Below are positions 1-11,791 of a DNA stretch of 64,000 nt, one piece after another (the stretch's first letter is position 1; each line of letters begins with the position of its first letter). The stretch comes from Taiwanofungus camphoratus (Eukaryota; Basidiomycota; Agaricomycetes; Polyporales; Taiwanofungaceae). The DNA lies in contig CP021225.1 in the NCBI GenBank assembly GCA_003999685.1, positions 558,001 through 622,000 of the forward strand, given 5' to 3'. The notes under the pieces were generated by a model. That model ran no database searches and had not been told where the DNA came from. It saw nothing but the letters and a program-made list of their open reading frames with translations. Position numbers and translations under genes: made by a program.

Positions 1-577
1 GCGCGCCGGCGCTGCGCGTGCGCGTGGTGAACGTGACGGACCTGATGATCCTCGGGCCGCACGGCTCGCACCCGCACGCGCTCAGCGACGTCGACTTTGA
101 CGGGCTGTTCACGAAGGGCTGCCCGATCCACTTCAACTACCACGGGTACCCCACGGAGCTGAAGGTGCGTCTGCGTCTCGCCGGCTGCGCGCGAGTGTGG
201 TGGAGCGGCTGACCTGAGCGCGGAGTGCAGTCTTTGCTGTTCGGACGCCCGAACTTGGAGCGCGTCACGATTGAGGGGTCGGTCTCGCTTTCGATGCGGG
301 GTCATAGCCTGATCGCTCACGCATGTGCACGTTGACTAGGTACCGCGAGGAGGGCACGACGACGTCGCCGTTCTCGATGATGCTGCTGAACCACACGTCG
401 CGGTACCACGTCGCGGCCGCGGCGGTGCGCGGTGCGGCGCGGTCGAACCCGAGCGTGGAGGTGGACGCGCACGCGATGATCACCGAGATCATGCACCTCG
501 CGGAGAAGGATAAGGAGTACGTCTACGCGCACGGCGCGGACCCGGAGGGCACGTTTGACGTGCCGAGGTTCAAGTAG
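1..577 (+). CDS. Phosphoketolase, C-terminal part (gene enters from the left)
   Basis: This is the C-terminal ~149 codons of a xylulose-5-phosphate/fructose-6-phosphate phosphoketolase, a thiamine-diphosphate enzyme that splits the sugar phosphate to acetyl phosphate and an aldose phosphate. I read three exons: <3-164, 231-277 and 340-577, with introns starting gtgcgt and gtcggt and ending cag and tag; the sum is in frame. Recognisable family segments are RVRVVNVTDLMIL, the HPHALSDVDFDGLFT block, GYPTELK then LLFGRPNLERVTIEG, and the highly conserved YREEGTTTSPFSMMLLN followed by SRYHVA. It ends DVPRFK-stop. The N-terminal and central domains, including the cofactor site, lie outside the window. 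GC content is visibly higher here than in the region that follows. The family call is firm; the substrate preference cannot be judged. Confidence 0.93.
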
Positions 578-989
578 ACGCGAGGGGTGGTGCGCGAGGG
601 GTTTTCGTCTCGTTCTAGCGGTAGTGCTGCGGGCTGGACAGTCGCTGCACGCCAGCGCCGTTATGGTACTGTACGAGTAAATTGCGAATGGCGGATGTTG
701 TAAAAGTAGACTGAGCCTGTATTTCCGAGTTGCAATGTATCCTTGCCCTAGAAAAGCGTTGAAGTTCAATATCAATGTTCAAGTGCTGCATAGGGAAGCA
801 GGCATGCCGCCAGTGGTAGAGCGTCCGCCGGCGCCCACTTCGGAATGAACTGCGGCATATGGGCGCTTATGTACTAGCTTGACCTGAGCCATAACCGACT
901 CATCACTTTCAAGTAGCTCGAACTGTGAGTTACGCAGATGCCGCAGAATCTTCACGCACGTCCTATCGACCGCTACATCAAGCTACGTA
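578..989. other. Intergenic, no gene seen
   Basis: This is the 3' flank of the phosphoketolase gene and the flank of a broken hydrolase copy. No ORF with family features and no repeat was seen. Confidence 0.5.
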
Positions 990-1757
990 CTATATAGACG
1001 CCTCGGCCAGCCACCGGGCCTCGTTCTGCGTGCGGGTCATCATGTACTGCCTGATCTGCGGCGGCTGCGACCCGAAGCTGCCCATCCATTGTAGCTTTCT
1101 GGGCCACGGCAGGTCGAGCTTGGGATGTGCGACGCACGAATCGACAAACCACGCGGCGGTTTTCGCAGCCACTGTCGCGTCCGTCGATACGATCGCGTCC
1201 AACAAAGGCAGGAATGTTTGAGGGAATGTGGGTGGCGCCGATTTGAGTGACAGCGGTGCGCCGCCGACGTAGAGGACGCCTGAGATGGCATCCGCGCCGT
1301 ACGTTTCGACGACGTCAATTGGTATAATTCCTAAGACGATCGACTTGGTGATCAGCAAGCGAAGTTGATACCAGCGTAGCTCCTAGCAAACGTGACCAAT
1401 ATGCAGTGAGTACGACCTTGCCGTCACGTCTATGCGCAATGCACTTGCCACACAAGCATGCACGGTTTTTTCAAGTCGAATGCTTTGCACACGGTGTAAA
1501 AGTCTTCTGCATAACGGACGGATTTGTATGCCTGACGATACTCGGGCTTGTCACTGCGACCATGGTCGCGCATCTCATATCTGACCAAGTGCAGGTTCGT
1601 GAGCCCGTCGGGGTCTGAGAACTGGGCGTCGAACGCCATGGCGCTGCATCGATATTCCGTGAATGAAGACGATCGCGGGCCTGGAACGGTCTCCTGCAGA
1701 TTCTGCCCATATCTGTGTGCCTTCTAGGGATGTGACGCAGATTTCTTGACTCGACAT
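990..1757 (-). pseudogene. Alpha/beta-hydrolase copy 1, frameshifted and 3'-truncated
   Basis: On the minus strand this matches the hydrolases at 10726-11706 and 23112-24073. It starts MSSQEICVTSLEGTQIWAES and keeps the oxyanion segment VFIHG. The next part (MAFDAQFSDPDG.. LVRYEMRDHGRSD) continues only in another frame. An extra base around 1649, between the TCG and TGC codons, accounts for the shift. After KKPCMLVW the donor reads GCAAGT, so a GC-AG intron must be assumed. An 11-nt micro-exon GAGCTACGCTG then supplies the nucleophile serine (W-S-Y-A-G). The last part (IDVVETYGADAISGVLYVGG.. LPWPRKLQW) stops at AEASI near 990, where sister copies go on for ~75 residues with the acidic residue and the catalytic histidine. 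With a frameshift and no catalytic His it is unlikely to be active. Confidence 0.8.
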
Positions 1758-2413
1758 TGTTTGGGACCTGTGAATGACAGAGCAAAACTAGAAGATGCGA
1801 TGGAGGGCATCTACTGTGTCCTTGTAATAATTTATAGGCCTCGGCGCAACGCCCATGAGGGCAATGACCTAATGTAAGCGTTACCTCCTGCCTTGGTTAA
1901 GTACTCATGACACAATTTCTGGCAGTGAGACTGGAGGCGTTCTAGCATGTTTGGTTTGCAAGTCGAGAATTACATACTCGTGCGTGAGTCGCTGGGCGGG
2001 AGCGTAGGCAAGGTGATCAAGCCATCCTGTCCTTGATAGGCACATCGAACTCGGAAACTTTGCGTATCAGAATTATACAATAATCGCGAGAACTATTAGC
2101 GGCCGTCAAGAGCTGTATCTTTTCTATGTGAGCCCTCTCGGCGACTTGATGAGCTCTGAATTCTACTTCAGCAGCGAACTCGTCTGCAACAGTGGTACAC
2201 GATCCTTACTAGTCAAGCATTACGTCCTTCATTATGAATTCAAACACCGAAGACTCGGACAACACCTAAATGCTCAACATGACAGGACACCAACATATTC
2301 TTGCAAAATGGCGCTTCGCAGAATCACAGATTGAGTTGAGATGACAGAAGAATAGAGCACATAGGGCAGGGACAACAAAGGCAGCATCAAACAAGTACTA
2401 AGCAAACTATACT
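1758..2413. other. Intergenic between hydrolase copy 1 and P450-1
   Basis: About 650 bp, AT-richer, with no supportable gene. It is the 5' flank of hydrolase copy 1 and the 3' flank of the P450 gene, both on the minus strand. Confidence 0.5.
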
Positions 2414-4816
2414 TCAGTCTTGAACACGCTTCAGAAGTCCAACCTTGAGCGGCATCTGCGACACATTGCTCTCTTTCCCTACCGTGGGGTACCTGACGGT
2501 AGCTACGTTCCATTCGATCGGCTTCTCTGTCAACTCGAAAGTGAAGTTTGAGAGGAGAACTGATAAGACGACCTCTGATGACAGCGTATCATCAGTACAA
2601 GTATGATTCATGAAAACACACAAGTGCGACAACCCACTCATTTCTAGCTGTGAGAATTTGAACCCACTGCAAATAATGAGCACAAAGATCTTCATGCACA
2701 TCAGGAAGGTCACATACATGCATGATCTTGAGCCGCCAAAGAATGTCATTCTGTGAGCGAATAAACCTGTTGTGAAAACCTGTTGCAGAGAAGCGAAAAA
2801 TTAGACGTACAGGTGGGAGTAAACACCGGGAATAGGTGCCTCTGTGACAGCACTGGGTAATGGAGACAACCAACGCTCAGGCTTCCATTCAAGAGCATCT
2901 TCTCCCCAGAGAGTCTTGTTGATATTGGAACCAAGCACACCGGGAATAACCATTGTACCCTTGGGGACCAGAATCTCACTCATCATTTTTCCATCAATGC
3001 CGCGAATAGGTTCAGAAAGAGGAAGAACAACATCTTTATTCGGTCTGAAAATAGGGTGATGGCAGCGTTAGGATACAAGGAGTAGCATGAGTGCCCATGG
3101 ACTAAGCTTACTGGCGCGTAGGTAATGGAGCCGTTGGGTCACTATGTTGTCAATTGTATTATTTTGACAAACATAGGACAAAGCGAACGTCACGTACAGC
3201 CGCAAGGTTTCTCGACAAACAGCATCCAGGTAGGGGAGCGAGACCAGCTCATCGTAAGAAATGTTGTCGCCATGTCCTGCCTCTATAATTTCATCACGTA
3301 GCCTTTCTTGGACATCAGGACGTTGCGCAAGGATATGTAGGGTTCGAGATAAAGCATTTGATGTTGTATCCATCCCTGCAAAAATCAACGACCTGAGTAA
3401 TGCAGCGTGAGAATACTTGCGTCAATCCCACTACAATGGCCTTACGTACGACATCTGAGCGATTAACTGATCTTCCGGTAGTTTGTCTTCAAGAGACGAT
3501 GCCCTATTTGCTCTGACTGTATGGTATTTCAGTTGACTACCACAAATCCTACGGGAAAAAATGACGCACTGAGAAGACTCATGATGTCCTTTCCTTCTCC
3601 GACCTGTTGAGCAAGCACCTCGTCTCCCTGATCCAAGGCGGCTTTTTTGGCCTCGAAGATCTCCACTGATCGCGTGGCCATCGTATCTACAATAGATTTG
3701 AGCTTCTGGACCTGTTTGTTCGGGAACACTTCCACCACACGCCGCCGGAACCAGGCAGGCCCTATCCAACCAATATAGGGGAGAAGCTCGCGAAATACAT
3801 GGATGGTGATGAGGGCCGGTCTGCCGTAGCGTAAAAACTGCTGTAAGTAAGATAGTACGCAGACATCGGAGAAACGGGAATGATGGATTTTGGCTTACAT
3901 GATTGCCTTTATGGCCTCGCCGTAGGCATCCGCCTTGTCTTCCACCAAAGGGTCGAAGGAATACCCTAGGCCACCCTGTCCGATCAGCTCGAGTGCAGTC
4001 CGACCCATCCAGCCTAGCATATCGACCTCTTGCGGACCATCGCTAACTCGCGTCGCGATAGCATCGCGCAGCTGTCAATATCAACGGTGAACTCAAGGGC
4101 CTGTAAACAGCAACGGATGCTAGGCTAACTTTATGTACGATATTGTAAAATATTGGTAGCATGTCACGCATATGATTGATGGAAAACGCTGGGTTCAGCA
4201 TCTTACGCTGGGCACGATGAGTCTCGCCTGTGTGAGAATAGTTGTAAGCTCGTGATTACGATCAGAATTGTAAGCTGATCGTACCTAGAGTTGCAAGCAC
4301 CCCAGGACCGAACAGAAGAGTGACAAGCCTGGCATAAAAAGCAGATTAAAAAACTCATCCCTCACCAGCGATCACTCACCTTACGGTACTCTCTGCCTTC
4401 TCAAAGATATCCTGTTGCTTGACCACTATCGTGTGGAGTGCTTTGGGGTCATAGACATACAGCATTGGTTTCTGTCGTTGTTGAATTCCGTGAGCATCAA
4501 AGCCGGCGCGGTCCTGTTCTATGCTTACGCCGAAAATACCTTGCATCTTGACGACAGCTCCATAATTCTGAGTGACTTCTTTGTGGAATTCGGAAGCATG
4601 CCTGTTGAAAAATTGGTCCAAATTGCCTGGTATAGGAAATTACCCGAATGTTCTCGTCTGCTAAAAACTGCCCTCACCTTTCCAAAATGATTGGCAAGGG
4701 GGGCCGGGAAGGTTGTTTAGAGTCGAGTTAACCAAACGCCGTCGGAAGTACAGCCATAAAGACAATGTAGTCACTAGAATCAGAGCCCATTGCATTACGA
4801 GACTAGCGATCGTCAT
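2414..4816 (-). CDS. Cytochrome P450 monooxygenase 1 (apparently intact)
   Basis: Multi-exon microsomal P450, roughly 530 residues. Exon 1 (4816-4678) encodes an N-terminal membrane anchor (MTIASLVMQWALILVTT..) and the hinge NLPGPPCQSFWKG. Exon 2 begins at 4626 (NLDQFFNRHASEFHKEV). Then come LLFGPGVLATLG, the helix-C region (GETHRAQRKMLNPAFS), WMGRTALELIGQGGLGYSFDP, the I-helix IFAGMDTTSNALSRTL with the oxygen-activating A/G-x-D-T-T, the K-helix ETLR, WKPERWLSP, and the haem loop FFGGSRSCIGFKFSQLEM, which is itself split by an intron after the cysteine. It ends LLKRVQD-stop. All required motifs are present and I saw no frameshift at ~10 joins. It is transcribed away from P450-2. The substrate is unknown; the pairing with a hydrolase suggests an accessory metabolic or detoxifying role (inference). 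Confidence 0.88.
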
Positions 4817-4894
4817 GATCCGCCGATATGAAACGCTACAGTGAAGTAAAGGTCACTGATAAAGGTAGTTTTGTGCCTCACGCATTTGGGTGAG

Positions 4895-4903
4895 CTTTAT
4901 ATA
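4895..4903 (-). promoter_or_regulatory. Probable TATA box of P450-1
   Basis: TATATAAAG on the minus strand lies ~80 bp upstream of the ATG at 4816, the expected place for a fungal core promoter. Confidence 0.5.
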
Positions 4904-7900
4904 ATCGGCTTCGATCGGTTTATATTAGAGATAGGTGTGTAATGGACCATACGCTAGTCCGAAGCCCGCGGTGGCCCAGTCAGAGTCCATTGCTCCATCC
5001 AATAGCCGGCGCGTGAAAAGAAATCCAATTGTCTGTATGAAAGTTCAAGGCAATATATAATGATATCACGGGAGACCAGCTGAGCAGGACCGCACTGCTC
5101 AGAAGACATGGACAGGAACCAAGATACCCGGCTGCCGTTGTTGACATGTCACGACTTGAAGGCGAGTCGCACCAACAAAGTGATTCTCTGGATTATGCTT
5201 CAGGCATCATCTGACGGTTACTTCTGACCAATGACGTAGATTCACATGTGGTATTGTTCCACGTTGCTATCTGAGTCTCCCAACTGCAAACGACGGCAAC
5301 TTGACATAAGGTGGGAACAAAGTGGCACTAGTAACTCACATGTGGTGCCAAAACAGGAATTCGAGAGCTTCTGATTCTAACAAGGACAAACATAATCCTC
5401 GGGGATCGTGTACTATTCTCGATCAATTTGCGCACGGCAGTGATTGCGCTCATTCCTGATCGTCGAGGCTCTGAGACGTCGTAAATCCATTTATATAAGT
5501 CTGCCAAGTTAACTCATCGTGCTCTCACCTTTGCAAAACCATATACCTTTGAGCATCTTTAGTAGCTCCGTGCAGTGCCCAATCCAGTGTGAATACGTGC
5601 AGGTGAGCTTCTGTATACTCCAATAATAGGACCCTCGTGATAACACTAGGCAGGAGGGACATCTAACACCCAAGGCTCTACTTGAGAGCATCTGACAACC
5701 TCCTCTTTGGTGAACTGGGAATGAGGCACTTTGAGCGGCTGAGAAGCCAAGGCTCCGCCTTCTTCTGTCCCGCTTGTTGTCTGCGAGGGCCGTGCCCTGT
5801 GTAGATAGTGGCAGTAGGTATGCCAGTTGATCATGGTGGCAAAACCGAGCAGGGCCATTGGACATGCCTGGCGCATGGGCTCTGTCCTGAGTCTCGGCCT
5901 CTCAGTAGGCTGCTGTTGGTACGAAATATATTGTCATATCGACTGACAAAGGCACAACAACCCAAACTTTACCGAACAAGATGATACTCTCACGAATTGT
6001 AGCGTTGCTAGCGGAGCATTGACATCCTGTATATGACAACTGTTCAAGTTCATTTAATGAGACAAGCGGTGATGTACTAACCTAGATGTCCGAGTGACGC
6101 GAGTTCGGTCAACAGGATTATGGGCTACAAATTGCAGAGAACTCAAGAGGTGTATCGAAGAGATGCTCGTACCAGCAGTGCTACCATGTTCTTCCGTGAA
6201 TTTTCCCTTGGCTGCACCCGCAACTCTGCCGAGCTGCGACGAAGACCGTCCTCCGAGTCGTAGAAGTACAAAGGTGTGACATGCAACAACGGTTGACCAA
6301 ATCCACCGCTGTTCCGCCATAGATAGTCGACCATGAACAAGTTCTATTTCGACAGGAATATTTTGGGAATCTAGAGGACCAGAAATAATACACGCCAGTG
6401 TTTTGTCAAGGGTGCTAATCAGTGGAAGTATCTGTTACATATGTATCTCGATCGCAAGACTTACCTGACCAATCTGGCGATATTACGTAACGTCCGACGC
6501 GGGGGATGCAAACACCCCCGGTCTACGCATGGGCGAACTCATGCAGTCTGACATGATAGGTTTGCGCAATTACTGCAAATTCACCACACGGCCTAGCATG
6601 ATTTAACGAGAACTTGTTCATTCAATCGACCCGCCACGGTCAGGCTGACCCAGCTACGTACTTGTCTCCAGTGGCTGTTCTCGCCCTAACCCCTTCATTG
6701 TTTTCACGGCCTATCTGCTCTCCCGCAATCACCAGTTCAGCCTCAGGCTTGAGTGAGCTATGAGTCAATGGGTCTGCCGGCTAGGCAGGTCGTGGTTCGT
6801 CGCGCGCTGTGGACATTCTTTCCTACAGAATTGGTCGGGTATTCCTCGGGTGGTGCCACTGTTCCCGCGCGAGGCCGTTGGTCCCCAGACGAGTGCTTGG
6901 CAGGCATTCCGTCCTCCTTCACGCATTTCTCTTCAGCATGCACTTCTCACTATGAAAGGGCAAAAGTAACCTGTAATATTTGGGTTACGTGAGTCTCGCG
7001 AGACAGCTCTACACTGGCTGGGCCAGCCAGCATCACTACTGCGTTACTATATCGGATTCCTTCTCATCTCGGAGAGTAGCGAGACCTGTCCTACCTCCCT
7101 GACCTAAGCCGACCTGACGAAACCTGTGGATCGGCAGCGTGCCTGTCAGCCGCAATGGATGCACCTTTTGACAAGCAGAGCGATTTTGCAACAGAGGGAG
7201 GTCGGGTGACCGTACCTCCTTGTTCATGACCTCTTACTCTGCACGCCAGATGAAAACCTGCACACCGGTATGATAGATTATTCGCCGACTACTAACGCTC
7301 TGCTCTCCAGGCGTTTCCTCGTGTACTAGTCATCCTCCCTGTAACTCCCATTAATCCTGTACCAGCGATCTGGAAACATTCATAGCTTCACGGGTGGGCA
7401 GGCTGAGCTACCGGAAGGTTGATCCCGGCTATGTTGCGCCTGAGCATACGGAGCGCGCACTCAGTGGGTCGATTAGAGAATTTCAGCCAATGAGGAGACA
7501 GACCTAGGGTGTGGTCATTCTCGAGCGGTAACACCACGGCACCCTCATTGTCCTCATCCTCAGCACTAGTAGCCCGATACGGGAAATTTGCACTGCGATA
7601 TCAACATGGCTGCAGGCTTGTGATGAAATAGCTGCCTCTTGGTAGGCATGAAGTCCTACCGTGAGGTCACTCTTAACGCAGGTGCCATTCATCGGGCGCT
7701 TATGGTGCAAGTTGAACGGAAGCATGTTCAATGTTGTAGACCTATTCGGTTCATTCGCGAATCCGGGCCCCAGTCTCTGACAGCCCAGCGGCACTGGGAA
7801 GAGTGGGGAACAGCTTCGGAAATTAACACGGGTCCGAACAGTTTATACAGCTCAATAGAATACCACTTTTTGGCATCGGAACTCGTAGGTCTCATTGACG

Positions 7901-7972
7901 GCATGTCTTAGAATGTTACTCATCGTGCGTATTTTGGCAGAGAATATCACGGTCTTACGACCGTACTGCGCG

Positions 7973-7980
7973 TATAAAAG
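7973..7980 (+). promoter_or_regulatory. Probable TATA box of P450-2
   Basis: TATAAAAG lies ~48 bp upstream of the ATG at 8028 on the plus strand. Confidence 0.55.
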
Positions 7981-8027
7981 GGACAGCGGTTTGCCAACTC
8001 TGTATATATTGCGAGTTTGTTCTCATC

Positions 8028-10448
8028 ATGTCGATCATTTCATCAGTTATACTTTTGCTTTTAACATCTGGAGCGACGTGGATACTATGGCAGGGTATCC
8101 GATATCGTTCAATCAGACAATTGTTGGAGCGTATTCCTGGACCTCCTTCCCAGTCGTTCTGGACAGGTCAGGGTTATTAGTCGATGCTCGTCATGATACG
8201 TATTGAATAACTCACTAGGAAATGTGATCCAATTCTCTGCCCGAAATGGAATGGTGTTTGAGAAGGAAGTTGCTCAAAATTACGGACCTGTCGTCAAGAT
8301 CAGTGGACTCTTAGGCGTAAGGAACTTATTTTTAATGCACAAGGACTGAGCTGTTCAAAGACCAACTGTGGAAGCATCCCATATTGTACGTGTATGATTT
8401 GAAAGCGCTTCAGACCATTATCAAGGATCAAGATATTTACGAGGAGAGCAATATATTCATAAAGTAAGCGGTGTCCAGACTGTTGTAGCCCTATTGCTGC
8501 TGATGTCGATGTAACGAAGGACGAGTCTGTTGCTTTTTGGTCCCGGCCTATTTTCAACTTTGGGTGGGCTTTTATTAATCCAAAGCGTGTCAGTTTTGCT
8601 TATTTTCTCACAGGTGACCATCATCGCCAACAACGCAAGTTGTTGAACCCTGTATTTTCTCCGAACCACATGCGGCACTTGCTACCAATGTTCTACGACG
8701 TTGTTCACAATGTTTCTAGTATTCTTACCTCTATAACGCATCGTTACACTGATGATACTTCATAGCTCCGTGACGCAATTGTATCTCAAGTAGTCGATGG
8801 ACATGGGGAGATCGATATGCTGCACTGGATGGGTCGCGCTTCCCTTGAACTTATCGGGCAAGGCATCCTGGGTTATTCCTTCGACCCTATGGTTAAAGAC
8901 GCATCAGATGCTCTGGGAAATGCCTTGAAGACATTGTCGTTAGTATCCTTTATTTACTGCTTCCCTTTGTGACATCTCATTCCTTGACGTCGTTTTTGTT
9001 TCATGACTCGTTGTGCAAACAGGCCTACAATGCACAGTGTAGTGCGGCTGCACCAAATGCTTCCTTATGTATCCGAGTTAGGTCCAGCATGGTTTCGAAG
9101 ACGCATGCTGGAGATAGTTCCAAGCCGGCAACTTCAGAAACTCAAGCGCATTGTAGACACTATTGCACAGAGGTCAAGCGAAATTTTTCACGCTAGAAGG
9201 TCCGCCTTGCAGCAAAGCGACGAATCTCTATTTCAACAAGTTGGGCAAGGAAAGGACATTATGAGCATCCTTAGTACGTGTGCCCTATCGTCCGTTTATT
9301 CTTTGCGTGTTCCTCGAGCATGAACACGTCTTTCACAGTTAAAGCGAACATGGAGGCGACTCAGACTGACAAACTAGGCGAAGATGAAATGATTGCGCAA
9401 ATGTCGTAAGTTAAACGCACATGATGGGATCCTGGATGATGCTATATCCCCCATTCATATTACAGGACCATGTTATTTGCAGGAACAGATACAACGTCGA
9501 GCATCATGGCTAGAATCTTACATCTTCTTGCACAGCATCCTGACGTCCAGGAGAAATTGCGTCAAGAACTGCTTCACGCACGCAAAGAAGGTGATCTTGG
9601 GTATGATGAACTAGTCCAACTTCCGTATCTCGACGCGGTATGTCGGGAGACCTTACGAGTGTGAGTGGTCTTCGCTCTACAACAGGCGAGGTCCGCCTAG
9701 TAACGAATGCGTATACACAGAGAGCCTCCGGTCAGCATTGCTGCCATGCGCGAGTGCGTACAATTGCTTCCACGTTTTTCACTTACCCTAAACCACTCTG
9801 TGTCTAAAAGGCCCAGGAGAGATGCTGTTCTTCCCCTGTCCGAGCCCATATGCGGAACCGATGGTAGAATGATACAGGAAATTCCGATCCCTAAGGGCAC
9901 AACTATCATCATTGGTATCTTGGGGTGTAATATCAACAAGGCCCTATGGGGCGAAGACGCCCATGAATGGAAGCCGGAACGCTGGCTCTCTCCACTACCG
10001 CCTGCTGTCGATGAAGCCCGTATTCCTGGTGTTTATTCTAGGACGTACGTCCCTTTGCGGCTCGGAAGCGGTGCTGAATCACAGTTACTTTGATAGGCTC
10101 ACCTTCCTTGGTGGTGGAAGATCTTGCATGTATGTCAAGTCTTCTCTCTGGATTTGCTTACGGCCCTGCATTGACACGTTCGCTGCCCAGTGGTTTCAAA
10201 TTTGCAGAACTGGAAATGAGTGAATAACCATTCATGATATGGAAGGATATACGAACTGATCTGAATGACCTTGTTCAGAGGCGGTGTTATCTGTGTTACT
10301 GTCGACCTTCTCCTTCGAGCTGACAGACGATCTGATCGTTTGGAACTTGGCAAACGTCAATTACCCAACAGCAGGGAAAGGCAATATGGAGGTGAAGCTG
10401 CCGTTAAAGGTGACACTGCTGAAGAGCGCTTGCGCCCAATCCGGGTGA
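8028..10448 (+). CDS. Cytochrome P450 monooxygenase 2 (apparently intact)
   Basis: Close paralog of P450-1 with the same intron positions. Exon 1 (8028-8166) encodes a membrane anchor (MSIISSVILLLLTSGATWIL) and the hinge RIPGPPSQSFWTG. Later exons give ISGLLG, LLLFGPGLFSTLG, GDHHRQQRKLLNPVFS, WMGRASLELIGQGILGYSFDP, PAWFRRRMLEIVPSRQLQKL, the I-helix MLFAGTDTTSSIMARIL, the K-helix ETLR, a short exon EPPVSIAAMRE, PLSEPICGTDGRMI, WKPERWLSPLP, and the haem loop FLGGGRSCIGFKFAELEM, again split after the cysteine. The last exon runs to AVLSVLLSTFSFELTD.. LLKSACAQSG-stop at 10448. Frames agree across all joins I tested. It converges on hydrolase copy 2, 277 bp downstream. Membrane-bound oxidase of unknown substrate. 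Confidence 0.88.
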
Positions 10449-10725
10449 CATCCCAACATCACATTCGACAGAATATCACTGCTAGAATTAGTGTGTACAC
10501 TGTTTCAACTGTCATTTAGTAGTCATGCTTTCAATTAGATGACAGTGAACCTGTCTACTGCCATCATCATGTCTAATGGGGCCGCTAAGCCTGTATTGAG
10601 CAATCCGAAATCCTGTGGTGAGCACATAGACGGTTGATATCTTAATTCATGTTCAATTCTGATACCAGCTTCTCTTTCCTTAAGCAACCTGGTACCAAAA
10701 TAGTGTTAGTGCCACCAGTTATCTC

Positions 10726-11706
10726 TTAAAAAAAGTTGGGCTCGCCTTTGTCTGATAGACTCTTTTTGATAAAAGCGAGAATCAGCTGATTGGTTTCTGG
10801 GGGTCGCTCGAAGTGTGGGGAGTGTCCAAAACCATCCATCATATGTACATTGACATCCTCGAACACCTGCCTCGCCTGGCGCACGAGCACCTCATCCGAA
10901 CAATGGGAGTCCTCTGTTCCCTGTACAATGAGAATTGGCCATTTCTTTGCTTCGGCCAACCATCGCGTGTGGTCCTGCTCGCGATTCATGGTCCAACTCC
11001 TTATTTGAGGCGGTTGGATCCCCAGGCCTGCTATCCATTGTAGCTTCGTTGGCCAAGGTAACACGACGGAGGGATTGGCGACACACGAATTAATCCAAGG
11101 GGGTGCCACCTTTGCTACTACAGCTGAATATGTTGAAAAGATCATTGGTAGGATGGCCCGGAGCGACGGGCAGGTTGTCTCATCAGCTAATTTGAGCGAT
11201 AGTACCGGACCGCCGACGTAAAGGACACCGGAGATAGAGTCAGCTCCATAATATTTGACAACGTCGACAGGTATGACTACTAACGAGACAATGCTGCTGA
11301 ATCATCTTATTTCCAGGCGTAGCCAAAACATCAGACTCACCTGCCGGAAAACAGGGTATTGTTATCTTCCGTTCTCTCGTAGCATACGCATATCTCACCA
11401 TCCAAAAATAAATGGCCGCTTCAACCCGGATTCCTCACATACGGCATGAAAATCTTCCGCGTAGTGAATCGATTCGTAAGCTTCAGCATTCTCGGGCATG
11501 CCGCTACGACCGTGGCCCCGTAGTTCGTATCTCACCAAGTACAGGTCCTTCAGTAGTTCTGGGTCCACGTATTGCGGTTCGAATGCGAACGCAGTGCACG
11601 ATAGGCCATGAATGAAGATTATAGCGGGCTTCGACGGGTCTCCTGCTGATTCTGCCCATATTTTCATACCACCGGGGGATGTCAAGCAGCGCTCCTGTCT
11701 CGACAT
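10726..11706 (-). CDS. Alpha/beta-hydrolase copy 2; nucleophile exon doubtful
   Basis: Minus strand, start MSRQERCLTSPGGMKIWAES at 11706. It shows the oxyanion strand IIFIHG, LVRYELRGHGRSG and KRPFIFGW with a normal donor (gtgaga). The large 3' exon carries VIPVDVVKYYGADSISG, LPWPTKLQW, the acid loop QGTEDSHC and the histidine loop GFGHSPHFE, and ends KGEPNFF-stop. Sister copies have an 11-nt micro-exon encoding W-S-(L/Y)-A-G between these parts. At the matching place (about 11329-11339) the piece flanked by AG and GT reads GTGAGTCTGAT, which gives Trp then stop. I found no other AG/GT pair that restores the serine. So the gene has both other triad elements but may have lost the nucleophile, or the splice differs. 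It converges with P450-2. Confidence 0.6.
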
Positions 11707-11784
11707 ATCAGTTATATAAATTGAATGTAGGACGTGATCTGGATGGCTCTTCGACTGTTGACTGTGGGTCCTATATATGTTCAG

Positions 11785-11791
11785 CTTTATA
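11785..11791 (-). promoter_or_regulatory. Probable TATA box of hydrolase copy 2
   Basis: TATAAAG on the minus strand lies ~80 bp upstream of the ATG at 11706. Confidence 0.4.

Larger units (their letters stand above)
4817..8027. other. 3.2-kb region between the divergent P450 genes; no gene supported
   Basis: This is the intergenic region of two head-to-head P450 genes. It contains several ORFs of 60-118 codons on both strands (for example minus 5509-5876, plus 6753-6992, plus 7639-7911). None shows a recognisable domain, plausible splice-joined neighbours or a related sequence elsewhere in the window. Apart from the TATA boxes next to each P450 I find no structure. It could hold regulatory DNA or decayed gene or transposon remnants. 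Confidence 0.45.

Noticed and set aside
317-775. 152-codon minus ORF under the phosphoketolase gene
   Set aside because: Arg/Val/His-rich antisense shadow of a GC-rich coding exon.
5509-5876. Overlapping minus ORFs (MSNGPARFCHHDQ.. and MRQACPMALLGFATM..)
   Set aside because: Two frames of the same DNA, neither with a recognisable domain; kept as unexplained sequence.
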